This document shows positions 43,463-54,807 of a stretch of 64,000 bases of DNA, one piece after another. The notes under the pieces are model-generated. The model worked only from the letters and a program-made list of their open reading frames with translations, was not told where the DNA came from and searched no databases. The stretch's first letter is position 1. Every line of letters begins with the position of its first letter. Source of the stretch: Erigeron canadensis (lineage: Eukaryota > Streptophyta > Magnoliopsida > Asterales > Asteraceae); assembly GCF_010389155.1 (NCBI RefSeq), contig NC_057761.1:58402587-58466586 (forward strand), in the 5' to 3' direction. The position numbers and the translations under genes are program-made.

Positions 43463-44369
43463 TATATATATATATAACTCTTATAAAACAATAGTTAACC
43501 AAGCATTTTAAAGCCCTCTTGCAATCTAAAACTAATTTGAAAAATTGCCACATAAGATTTTATTTATGTGTCAACTCCATATTTTTCTTCAAATAAACTA
43601 TATATTTAGAAAACAAATGAACGTATATATGTTAAAATATATAAATAAATATATATATTGTAAGAATCTAAGATCTTCTCATTTGATAAAATGATATCTT
43701 CTTTTTAGTTTAAAAATTCACGTCTATACCTAATGATATTTCATTATCTTTTTTATTCAACATTTATATGAGGTTTCTTTTGTTTTTTTTATGGTGATTA
43801 TATGAAAGTTTACTCAGGCCGTTGGTTAGTTGAAACTCTCATCGCATTAATCATTAGTGGCAATATTTAAAGTTTATAAGTTTTTTTTATCACCACTAAA
43901 TTATATTCATCTTATATGAGTTTAGAGCTTTGTATAATATCATAACTTTCTGTAAGAGTTATGTTAATTCTTTCGTTCATATCACTATGAAAATTATGTA
44001 CAATTTTTGGTTTAATACTTTTATTTTTTTTGAATTTTATGATAATGGTTAATATAATCTCTTTTTTCTTTTGTTTTTTTTAACAATACATTTTTTTCAT
44101 TGTGATGATGGGAAAAATATTATGATGGTAGACGAAGAGTTAGTTCAAAACAAGTGTATATAACAATTAGTTTAATGATTGGATAATGAATACGTTATTG
44201 CTAATTTAATTAAGTAAAACTAAATAGATTATTCGTTCATATGTTTTTTTTACGATCATTATTGATCCATTCCATTAACTCATTTGTTCATATATTAAGC
44301 GTTTCATTAAATGTTTTTTTAAGCAAGTTTAACTCAAATCTCATTTTATTGAGCACCTTTTTAAAGCAG

Positions 44370-44395
44370 CCGCACATCGTGCGGGTCAAAAAATC

Positions 44396-44397
<2 letters not shown>
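44370..44397 (+). mobile_element. Helitron 3' hairpin, decayed end
   Basis: CCGCAC-ATC-GTGCGG forms a 6-bp stem at 44370-44384. The expected CTRR is degraded (CTTA) before a 36-bp TA run. Body sequence at 43500-43570 shares a GCCACATA-GGATTTTAT-like block with the Helitron ending near 54555. Confidence 0.55.
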
Positions 44398-44438
<41 letters not shown>

Positions 44439-45251
44439 GGAGCTTGCGTATAAATCTAGACTATAGAGAACCTACGCACATAAGGCTTTAAGCCCAGGTA
44501 ACTGGGCCTACTATTGAACAGATGAGTGAATTACAGATACATCATACATATCGACGTATTTGACATCGATAGAAAAATCTTATAATAATAAATGAAAGAA
44601 TAATAATTTTATCTCCTTCCACAATTCTTCATATCCATCGTTGTATTTTTATCTTTATATATAAGCTTTTGTTAATGATAGCTTTTAATGTTATCAGTAT
44701 AAATTATTTGAATGCATTAAAATTTATATAATATTATATGAAAATTCAAAAGAATGGTTGTTAATATATATACAATACTAATTTTTAAGTGTGTGTTAAC
44801 CTAACCCTTAGGCTACCATTATCATTTTCCTTGTATATATACACTAAAGCCTAACCTTTATTGACTAATCACAACTCTACACTTTTTTTTCTTTTTTTTT
44901 GAACGAAACATCTTATTTGTATTATTATATTATAAAGCAAAAAGATCATGTCTAAATTTTAAGTTTCAACTATAATACTTTTTATCTCTCCTTAAATCTT
45001 GACCAATCATTTTTTTTTCTCTTCTCTATAAATCATTTATTCCTCCAATTCATTTAAACTTTTATCTCAAAAATCGTACATTGATAAATTATAAAAATTA
45101 TATGGGTGTTCTTAAAATTTCATGTTCTTTCATTAGAGATGTCATTCGATATACTTTGACGAGTTTTTAAATCCGATGGCAGAACCCGTGTGGTTAAGTC
45201 ATTTGGCTATCACACTCACACTTTATGACCTATCACCCCACCATCTCACCG

Positions 45252-45264
45252 CCGCAATGTGCGG
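45252..45264 (+). mobile_element. Helitron-like hairpin before helicase relic
   Basis: CCGCA-ATG-TGCGG gives a 5-bp stem. The preceding 45103-45170 segment (TCTTAAAATTTC, TTCATTAGAGAT, TTTGACGAGTTTTTAA) is homologous to the arms of the foldback at 35462-36389, so that element family has been captured or co-inserted here. No clean CTRR follows. Confidence 0.45.
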
Positions 45265-45299
45265 GTACTTACTCTCGTCTTTTATAAGTGTCTATTCTT

Positions 45300-45863
45300 A
45301 TTCATATATTATTGAAGTATATAAAAACATCGACTAATAGTATATTATTCAAGGATAACCTCAAGTCTCAAATCGCATGTACGGAGCAAAGCTATACATC
45401 AAATTGCAAAATAGACCAGTCTAACGTATTATGCAATGGAACGAGATTGAGGATTACAAGATTAGGAAAGTATGTAATTAAAGCGGAAGTGATATCTGAC
45501 AACAACATTGGGTACAAACTTACAACCCACATTATTGAAGCTAATACTGTCATATAAAAGAATCTCGTTCAGGTTTCCCAAAAGAGATTCATGTTGGTTG
45601 TTTAATTCTCAATGACAATTAATAAAAGTCAAGGTCAATCTTTATCGAATATTGGGTCATATTTAAAACGTCTAGTTATCACAAATGGACAGTTGTATGT
45701 TGGGATCTTTCAGATTAAGTCGAGAAAGGGTCTCAAGGTGCTAATATACGACAAAGATGAGGAAACAAAAAAACACTACAACGAATGTTGTCTACAAAGA
45801 AATATTGCAAAAGATGGAGTATACATGCTTTTAATGTTCAAACTGACTTTATTTTTAATATAA
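45300..45863 (+). pseudogene. Helitron helicase (PIF1-like) C-terminal relic
   Basis: The frame at 45288-45557 contains DQSNVLCNGTRLRITRLG and, after a stop and a short gap, the frame at 45612-45863 contains MTINKSQGQSLSNIG, GQLYVG and KSRKGLKVLI. These are the late motifs of the PIF1-family helicase of plant RepHel proteins. Stops lie between the two parts, the arginine-bearing VAxSR motif reads VGIFQ, and neither the Rep domain nor the earlier helicase motifs are present. It is a dead fragment of an autonomous Helitron, the only coding trace of the machinery behind the many Helitron ends here. Confidence 0.85.
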
Positions 45864-46869
45864 TCTCTTAAAATCTGAACTTCCCTGATTTTTTTTGGCT
45901 AAAATTTTCCTTTTGAAAATGTAATGTTTTTTCGGTTGCATATATTTAAACTATAATAAAAATCTAATCTTTGTAATATAATAAACTTGTGTATTTGACG
46001 GGATTCTTAAATCTAGTTTAGTTTATTTATTTTAATGAAGTATGTCTTACGAGTTTAAAAAAAAAAAAAAGAAATTTCAAGTTGAAGCAATTTTCCTTAA
46101 AATAAAATATAGTTTATAGTTCAATATATATAATAAGTTCAAGGGAATTAGTTAAAACCATAAGTTATATTTTTATAGCTGAAAAGATATATAGTTTAAT
46201 TTGGGTTCTCATTAGGTTTAAAATGTTAAGTTAGGTTGGATTATGTAAGTTGAAAAAGAAAAGGTTGTAGATTTTAATTTAAAAGTTTGGGTCGAAATAA
46301 ATTGTAGATGCAGATAGTGTAGAACCTAGGAATATCAACATAAAACATTTGGGTTGAAAAGTACAATGTACAAATACAAAAGAAACTAGAGAAATAAAGA
46401 AATTAAAAATTAAAAAGAGAAAAAACAAACGTGTACACAATAATGCAACCTCTTTGTATTTATTTGGGTGTTGTTATGTTGGTGTGTGGGGTATTTACAC
46501 ATCATATAATCATATATCGCTTTTTGTGGAGGAGATTCATGCGGTATCGGTGTTTGTGGGGGAGGCCCATAGGTCGTTGCTGCTATGGACCTTTCAGCCT
46601 CATGTCAGTATGCATTCTTATCATCATTATCTTATCTTTACTAGTACTTTATAAAACATTTTAAATTTTTATTTATAAAATGTATTAAAAAATTAAGCAT
46701 ATTTTTTTTACTAAAAAAACCCTTTTGAGCATATCTATGGTTCCTAAAATGTCTCTCTAAATACTACAACACTAAATTACTATATCTACCCATATAACAA
46801 ATTTTCACTCTTAAAACAAAATTCCGTCGCAACGTGCAGGTATAATGCTCGTTATATATATATATATAT

Positions 46870-47048
46870 GAGAAAATGGAGTATGTGGTTATTAGACACC
46901 TAAGCTTGGGTATAAAACATCTCACATACTAATATTTTAATTATATCTATAAATGTTTGGTCCTTATGCTTTTTATAGATTAAAAAAACAAGATGTGAGG
47001 GGTTCTACACCCAACCTTGGGTGTCTAACAGCCACATAAACCCTAACC
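46870..47048. mobile_element. MITE (family M), copy 3
   Basis: Inverted arms carry ATGTGGTTATTAGACACC and, inverted, ATGTGGCTGTTAGACACC, with CACCTAAGCTTGGGT inside and CTCACAT blocks towards the centre. TA runs lie on both sides (46855-46869 and 47049-47072). It belongs to the same family as 17371-17554 and 42131-42321. Confidence 0.78.
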
Positions 47049-47157
47049 TATATATATATATATATATATACTAAAAACCTATGTAAATATACAAGTACTT
47101 TTATGCATGAAATGTACAAGTTTTTAAAACACATTAATTTTAGGGTTTAGTATCTAG

Positions 47158-47424
47158 AAGTGTAAGAAACTTTTACACTTTTCCTATTATATGAATATAA
47201 CTTAGATATGGTGCATTGTAGGAAGAAACTTTATAAAACTATTCAAATAATGTAAAAATGTATACGTGGCAAATAATATATGAGCTAGCATGTGTAATTT
47301 TTTTATTGGTGCATGTCAAAATGTTATATTATTTGAACAGTTTTACAAAGTTTTTTCCTACAATGCACCAAATGTAAGTTACATTCATACAATATAAAAA
47401 GTTTAAAAGTTCGTTACACTTTTA
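47158..47424. mobile_element. Foldback MITE of about 267 bp
   Basis: The left arm from AAGTGTAAGAAACTTTTA pairs with the right arm ending AAAGTTCGTTACACTTT. The pairing runs through GGTGCATTGTAGGAA and CTATTCAAATAAT-like blocks to a centre near 47290. No coding capacity. Confidence 0.8.
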
Positions 47425-47479
47425 AATACTACCAAAATTCATTTTAACCAAATTTCGTTTTAACCCCATAAAATTTCTA

Positions 47480-48115
47480 TTTTTTAACTTTTATCCCACA
47501 TCAAAGTTTCGCTTTCATTTTCGTGACACTAAACTTTTAGGTTCTCATGTTTTCTTCAAACAACTTTCACATAGTTACGGTTTTACTTTTAAACATTTGA
47601 TCTTTGATTATTTTCATTTGTCTTTTTATACATATAGCATTTTTATTATACAATAACTTTTATCATCGTTACGTTTTACGTTCATGTTACATTTAAGACA
47701 TTAATATAGTTATTGTTTATGTTTTTATACATCTTAATATTCTTTTACATTATTTTTATTGTATTGCTAAATGTTTAGTTGTTTTTTTAATGAAAGTTTT
47801 CATCTTTTAACTTGTATCCCACATCAAAATTTTCGTTTTCATTTTTATCGACACTAAACTTTTGGGTTTTCAGGTTCTCTATCATACAATTTGCACACAG
47901 TTATGGTTTAATTTTAAAGATTTGGTTTTTGATTATTTTCTTTCGTTTTTATACATATAATATATAATAATTTTCATCATGCTTACATTTTACATTCATC
48001 AAACATTTAAAAGATTAATATAGTTATTGTTTTTGTTTTTATACGAATTATCATTCCTTACAATATTTTTAATGTTATTACTAAATGGTCGGTTGTCATT
48101 TTTAAAGTTTGGATT
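47480..48115. repeat. Diverged tandem duplication of about 320-340 bp
   Basis: Copy 1 (from about 47480) and copy 2 (from about 47805) share TATCCCACATCAAA, GACACTAAACTTTT, TTGATTATTTTC and TTAATATAGTTATTGTTT in the same order. They lie inside the putative Helitron that ends at 48194. Confidence 0.7.
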
Positions 48116-48166
48116 CGAATATTTGACATAAATTTGTCAAAACTTTATTGTATATAAAACGTACTC

Positions 48167-48194
48167 CGCGGCAACGCGAGAGGTTAGTAACTAG
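48167..48194 (+). mobile_element. Helitron 3' terminus (hairpin plus CTAG)
   Basis: CGCG-GCAA-CGCG (48167-48178) is followed 12 bases later by CTAG and a T, matching Helitron rules. The body probably includes the tandem duplication just upstream. Confidence 0.7.
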
Positions 48195-48599
48195 TTTTTT
48201 CTGTTAAACAATTATATTTAAACTTAATACTCGTACTAATATATACCAATTATAAAATTAAAAAAAAATAAATCTTTCACGTAAAAAACAAAATACAAAG
48301 ATCCCATATCCTAAAACAGTTCACTTTATTTCACCATTTTTTCACCTTTGGTCTTGACCGGAGTGGTCTCAAAGTTGGGTCTTTAAGATAAAGACGGAAA
48401 TTGAAATCCATAGCGGGATTCAAAAGAATTCTCATTTTGATTTTTATTGATTGTTGTTTTTATTGTGAAATTTTATTCTTGATTATGAAACTGTATCCGT
48501 AACAAACACAATTATGATAATTGATACTCCATGGCACGGGGCTTGTACTATACTACTATGATTTATAGTTCAATAAGATACATTTTTGTTTTTCTCTCT

Positions 48600-49514
48600 A
48601 ATTTTGAAAAAAATAATTATGCATCTTATAAATCATGTACTACATAATTATAAGGCTTGAAATTTTTGAATATATTTTGAAAAAAATAATTATGCATCTT
48701 ATAAATCATGTACTACATGTGATTTACCATAAGATTTTAAATAACCACAAAAATAAAAACTTTTACTTTTTATTACTCGTATTTTGATTTTAAATATTTT
48801 ACAATCATATGTTGTAAGTTGTAACACCCTGAATACAAAAAGTGGATATCTAAACATTTTACAGTATTAATTATCATCGAAATTGTAAAAATGTCCCACA
48901 AGCTTTAAGGTGTTATTTATTGCAACAGTACATCAATTGAAATCCACAAGCATAAGGAAGATAGCAATGGCTTAGGGATGAGCTAGACATGGCTAACGAG
49001 AAATACCGCCGCTAATGTCAAGGCATGGATTAGGTATGAGTAATTTCGGCATACATTGCCGCTTAGGCATGGAAGAAAGAGAGAAATATTTAATAATTTA
49101 AAGAGTAATAGGAAAAAGAGTGGATATGATTGTAGAAAAATAATACTCCGTACATAGATGGTGAGGCATGACTAGGCATCATTTAGACATGAAATGATAT
49201 GACAATATATTATTGGTAGATGGCTAGGCATGGTTAAACATGAGAATAACCGTTGCCATCATCCTAACAAGTTATGTACCAAAGCATTATACTACTTTAA
49301 GTTTCAGTAATGTATACATGCTAATGCATGGTGTAACATACATCAAAATCACAACAATAACCTATGTACATTACTCGTCCTCGTCATCACCACCACTAAT
49401 CGTCGCTGCCACCCGTTACCGTAACCATCGTCGCCGCCACTACATCGTCGCATTACGCGGACATATGATCGAAAACACAATAAATACATTTGGAAAGCAA
49501 ATATAACAATTTAA
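48600..49514. other. Intergenic region with short repeats, no gene
   Basis: A 40-bp sequence (GAAAAAAATAATTATGCATC...) occurs at 48607 and again at 48678. From 48950 to 49240 the motif GGCATG recurs many times in loose spacing. A CGTCGC/CCACCA-rich patch follows at 49375-49455. None gives a gene. Confidence 0.4.
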
Positions 49515-49740
49515 AGAGTTAATTTCACATATCGTCCCTGTGGTTTACCCAAAACGTACATCATGTTTCATCCTTTTGGTTTCAAAACGACACGGGTGAT
49601 CCTTTATAGGTGGATAAGGTTCTGATACAGTCCTTTAGGTTAACGTTCGTTTACTGGATTCCGTTTTCTCTCTCATGTGCATACCACATGAGGATATTTT
49701 CGTCATTTACACCCTTAAAGGACTAAACTTGTTAATTTTC
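49515..49740. mobile_element. Probable MULE-type terminal remnant
   Basis: The stretch starting GAGTTAATTTCACATATCG and running through CCTGTGGTTTACCC, then CCTTTTGGTTTCAAAACGA, looks like a common plant DNA-transposon terminus; a relative is at about 11161. Only one end was found. Confidence 0.3.
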
Positions 49741-50140
49741 TGAAATTTCTTCTTTCTTTTCTTTCCACCTTCTTGTATAAGTAATACAAACATCATAAAA
49801 ATAAAAAAATAAAAAAAAGAAGCAAAATCCCTAATCATTTTCCATGAAAAATAAATACAGATATATTAGGAGGATAAACAAACAGAAACCACACAACACA
49901 AGTATGGATGAGAGGATGATAGAGACAATTCATATCCATTCCAAAATGAGAACCGCAAAGCTATGAACTTCACACTCAAACATACCCATACAGTCTGTTT
50001 TATGTATATGATATACACATATACATATGAACTAAAGATACGCATATAAGAAGATACAGAAAGTATGTATACATATGTATATATACATGAAGATGCAGAT
50101 CCAAAAATATATATGCTAAACATATGTATATATATCTATA

Positions 50141-50166
50141 CTAGATTATTTTCCTGCGTAATACGC
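50141..50166 (-). mobile_element. Helitron 3' terminus on the minus strand
   Basis: Read on the minus strand, GCGT-ATT-ACGC is followed by AGGAAAATAAT and CTAG then T. The 11-base spacing is canonical. The same hairpin occurs in plus orientation at 53009-53019, so two related elements face opposite ways. Confidence 0.65.
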
Positions 50167-51644
50167 GAGCTAAGTATGTTCAACTTCCATAATAACATAA
50201 AGATTATTTTAACATGTATCCAAAGATTATTTTAACATGTACTCACAAGACAAATGTTTAGAATAATTAAATTAATTTTCTTTAAATAAAAAATATTTGA
50301 TAGTCATTAATAAAGTATAAAACTTACCATTTTATGATTAAGATTTTCGTATTTCTAAGAAATTTTATTTTAACTTTATTTAATGAATCTAAACATATAT
50401 CTTGTGGGCAAATGTTAGAATATGATGATGTCATTAGTTAATAAATACTTTGTATCAAGGATGATTAATAATATATGTGTGTTATATCTTTATATAATGA
50501 TATTGTAAAGTTAAATATATATTATTTTATATATTTACCAATACTTATCCATGCCATCATAAATATCTCCATGTCATTCGAATTTCCATGTCATATCATA
50601 AAAAAATATCACACATGACACATTTTTTAGATGGTGCCAAAGCATACAACCTTTTAAACCGAGTTGCAGGACTGTCGCCATTAAGCCAATGATCATTCCT
50701 GAATCTTGTCTTATTTTCACTCCCAACTGTTCTTTGATAACATCTTAAGGGGGCTAGCAAACGAGTGTGCCTCAGAGAATGAGGAACATATATTTGCCCA
50801 TATATTATCACCATTTATTTTATATAGGAACACAAACTCAGAACCATGAATCACATGGATGATATTAAACCTCACGACATCCAAGTTTTGAACCACATGT
50901 CATATCCATTTGTACATATCAATACTAAATTAAGAGCATCCAGACCACCAAAACTTAAACCACCCATTTTTTTTACCTAACGATTGTCTTCCAGTTAATC
51001 CATTACATTTCATTTTCCAAGTTTGACCCCCTCCCCCTCCCCCCGTACCCTTTCCACACAAAAAATGAAATTGTGATATTTATCAATCGAAATAAAGAAA
51101 AATAATACTTTAAATTGCCGAGTTAGAATCAATCATAGGCAACACATTAGTATTGAGTTTAGATTTTATTCTATTATAACTTTGCAAAATCTAAACTTAA
51201 TACTAATGCTTTGACTTTGTTGTCATAAGCCTCTTCTTTGAAAGTACATCACTTTGTTGGAAACATTAGTCTTGAGACAAACCTTTAAATTGGTAGAGTA
51301 AATTTTGAGTTGTTTTGATTTTTAATAGAATAGAAAAATAAAAAGGTTGGAAAAATAGTTTTTTTTTTTGTTTGGGTAAATAAATAAGTTATATTTGTAT
51401 ATCATTAATTTCAATAATTTATTTTATTTTGTTTAATAGAGCGTAACTTCTCTCTCATCACATGCTCAAAATTTATAAATCAATGTTAAAGGTTGATGTT
51501 CCCAAAGTTGCCACTCACATAAGCTAAACTCGGCTTTCTCAACACTGCCGTTGATAATTTGACTAAACCGGACATTATATATATATATCATATATTGTAG
51601 ATACAAGGTGTTATGACATTACTAATATTCAATTTTTTTTCCTA

Positions 51645-51843
51645 ATGGAGTTGGTGGCCCATTGGTAAGGTCTTTGACCTTCGGGTAATCTACCTGGTTC
51701 GAGTCCCACTTCCCACATTTGTGGGGGTAGATTAATAAGTTTTTTTTCGAGAGTTTTAGGTTTCATCTCATGCATGAATGTAATTTAAGAGAATGAGTAG
51801 ATTAGAATGTCGTTCTAAAAATAATAATAATAATAATAATAAT
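51645..51843 (+). mobile_element. tRNA-derived SINE with (AAT)n tail
   Basis: A pol III A-box-like GTTGGTGGCCCATTGGTAAGG near the start and a B box GGTTCGAGTCCC at 51696-51707 are followed by a non-tRNA body and a tail of about eight AAT repeats. It differs in sequence and tail from the SINEs at 4427 and 5028, so it is another family. No target duplication was resolved. Confidence 0.72.
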
Positions 51844-51849
51844 TTTATT

Positions 51850-53000
51850 TTACTTTATCATTGTTTAAAATATAGCTTACTATTATTATTAATAGAAAAT
51901 TGATTTATATATTTTAAATGTAACATATCTTAAATATTTCAATTAAAATATGCTTTGTTTTTTTATGTGATATTAACTGTTATTCTATTGGATAAGATAT
52001 AAGATAAAGAGTATTATTTTATCATTTCTAAATATATATTAAAGAGAAACCTTAATTCATAATTGAATAAGTATGAACCTTTAGATGAATTTTAACTTTT
52101 ATTTAGAGGTATTAAATCAAATGATGATGTCATATACCTTAGTTAACTTTTTTAGATTTAATTTTATTTTATTAAATTTAAGTTATAATTACTTCCATAT
52201 TTAAGTTTGTAGACATTAATAATTAACGTTTTTAATGATATAATGATGGAAACTAATATTTTTATATTTATATCATTTTTTATCTTTAAAATTAAATTAT
52301 AATTTTATTACAATAAAATTTTCTTTTTTAATGTAATACGTTTCTATTAAGTTATACCTTTGTATAAGATTTTTATCATATAACAAATAAAATTTGGTTA
52401 TAAGCATTTCTGTATGAGATTTTTGTCATATAACATTTTTATTAAATTAATGTTTTGAAAACTGGACCGGAGTCAAACCGGCCTTCTTAATAGAAAATTA
52501 AAACACAAATATGGAGTCTATAGTAAGCTATCACAATTATATATCAGAAAAATAATTGTATGAAAATTGCAATGATATTATGCATAATTTTATGTTAGAT
52601 TAACACAACATGTGATATATAGATTGGTAATTAAATTGCTTAACAATTTTAGTATATAACTAAATTATTCAAGCAAAACGCTAAAACACAAGTGCAATGA
52701 CAATGCAGACATATCCGGATGAATGAAAGACATCTAAAGAAACAAAAACTTTACTCAGCGAGACCTCTAATAGATGATGTATCCATTTTTCAAAACTGTG
52801 GTTAAATAACGCACAAATATATATGAGAAACAATGACTAAGGTTTGTTACAAAAACGAACTTATTCCTAAAAGCGAACTGTCTGGTCACTGTTAACCGGA
52901 ATCTAATCGAAGACTAATATAACTTCATGTTTTTTAGTGGTTTAATTATTACCTGGTTAAATATGATATTATAAAAATTTAACATGTCATTAATTATATA
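51850..53000. other. AT-rich Helitron-type filler, no gene
   Basis: Very AT-rich with no coding frame. Probably the body of the Helitron whose hairpin is at 53009. Confidence 0.35.
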
Positions 53001-53008
53001 TGTTTCAT

Positions 53009-53019
53009 GCGTATTACGC
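53009..53019 (+). mobile_element. Helitron-like hairpin, decayed end
   Basis: GCGT-ATT-ACGC, identical to the hairpin of the minus-strand end at 50141, followed by GGGTG and a TA run in place of CTRR. Confidence 0.45.
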
Positions 53020-54132
53020 GGGTGTATATATATATATGTATATTAGCTATTATTATTTGATTTCTTGATTAAAATTATCAGGTAAAAAGTGTAAATTTGT
53101 GATGAAAAACCAAAAAATGTAAATTAAATTTAAAGGGGTATATATATATATATGGTATTATTTTTGATTTATTGATTAAAAAGTGTAAATTTATGATGAA
53201 AAACCAAAATATATAAATTAAATTTTAAGGGGTATTTTTTGTATAGTCATAAAAAGTATAAATATTAATATTGTCATTTAAGAAAGATGAAATAATTAAA
53301 TTTGATCTAATGACTCTAAATCAAATGTGGAATTCATCCAAGAGTTCATGTTTGTTTAGGAATGAATTTAACACCTTTTTCTATATATATATATTGGTAG
53401 ATATAGATCTACAGATCTACATATACTATTTATACCCATTACCCAAAATATAGAAGATGCCACCAAATATATATATATATATATAGTAGGAATTCGAACG
53501 ATTCTAAATCCTCTAAAAACTTAGACCTATTTTATAAAATTGCCACGTAGGATTTTATCCTATGTGGCATCTTCCAATTTTTTAAACAATATTTATCTTA
53601 TTTTATATAAAAAATTATATAAAAATTGTTAAAAATAATAAGCAAATTATAAAGAATAATATAAATATACGATTTCATTATTATCTAATTATTATTTCTA
53701 ATTGTAAAGAAATCTAGACATCTTTCAAAACTTAAATTTTTAAATCTCCACTATTTTATAAAAAAATTGCTCTTATTCACAAATATTCATCTATATATGT
53801 ATTTAAAGTAGTTTTTTTCATATATTAATTAAAAAATACAATCAAACTTTATAATTACCAAACAAGTTTACTTTTTATTCTTTGTTTTTTATTTTTAATT
53901 TTTGTTGTTCATATGTTCTTTACTAAATGATCAATGTCCTCTTTTGTTTTAGAATACTTTGATTACAACCATTAATACAAAATTGTGATTATATATTACA
54001 TCTTTCTTCAACCAAATTGTTGTTTCTCTTATTATGTAAGTGTTTATTTTTATTTTCTCATATAAATGTTACTAGATTAATCAATACATCAAATTTTATC
54101 TTTATTTTATTTCTTTCCATGTATTTAAAAAA

Positions 54133-54440
54133 GGATTAAGTGAACCGGAATATAAGTTATAGTGTGCACGAACTCAAGTAAACATTTATAGTATGCACGA
54201 AACTTAGAAAAAATGTTCAAATTATTCAACTTTTTGTGACTCACCTATCAAAACCTTACACGTGACATGTAAAAAAAAAACCTTGCACGTAGCAACTCAT
54301 ATGGGCTACCACGTATACCATGTTACATGATTTGAACATTTTTACTAAGTTTGTGTATACAATAAAGGTTTATTTGATCGAGTTCATGCACACTATAACT
54401 TTTCAAGCATAGTTAGTTACATTCCGTCACACTAAATCCT
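54133..54440. mobile_element. Foldback MITE inside Helitron sequence
   Basis: The left end GGATTAAGTGAACCGGAATA pairs with the complement of ATTCCGTCACACTAAATCC at the right end. Inner blocks AGTTATAGTGTGCACGAACTC and ATGTTCAAAT also pair. About 308 bp, noncoding. Confidence 0.75.
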
Positions 54441-54531
54441 AAAAAAAACAAGATATTAAGGTACAATTATATTTAAAGGGAATTACAATTAAAAATGTTT
54501 GTATCAAATTTTTAGTATATATTTTTTAAAA

Positions 54532-54555
54532 ACTGCGCGAGTGAAGCAAACCTAG
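54532..54555 (+). mobile_element. Helitron 3' terminus, decayed hairpin plus CTAG
   Basis: CTGCGCGAGTGAAGCAAAC precedes CTAG and a T. The hairpin is no longer perfect but the GC-rich tract, spacing and CTAG/T end fit. The 5' region near 53485 shares a block with the Helitron starting near 43475. Confidence 0.5.
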
Positions 54556-54807
54556 TATATATCTATACAAGGACAATCTTGACATGAGGATGAAAATTTG
54601 AATAGAAAAATTTGAATCGATAATACTCGAAACAAGAAACGTAATAACATTGAATAGAAAATTTGAATTAACAAATTAGCAGCTCAATGATGAAAGAGAG
54701 TGGTACACATTTATTTCCTTGAATTACAAAGGCTCTAAAGTCTTGAAATTAAATCGAATGCATGTTGGATTGGTAGAAATAAGTACATATTAAAACATTA
54801 TATTATA

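Noticed and set aside
46431..46664. 77-codon frame with hydrophobic end
   Set aside because: Cys- and Ile-rich translation of AT-rich repeat DNA; no recognised family.
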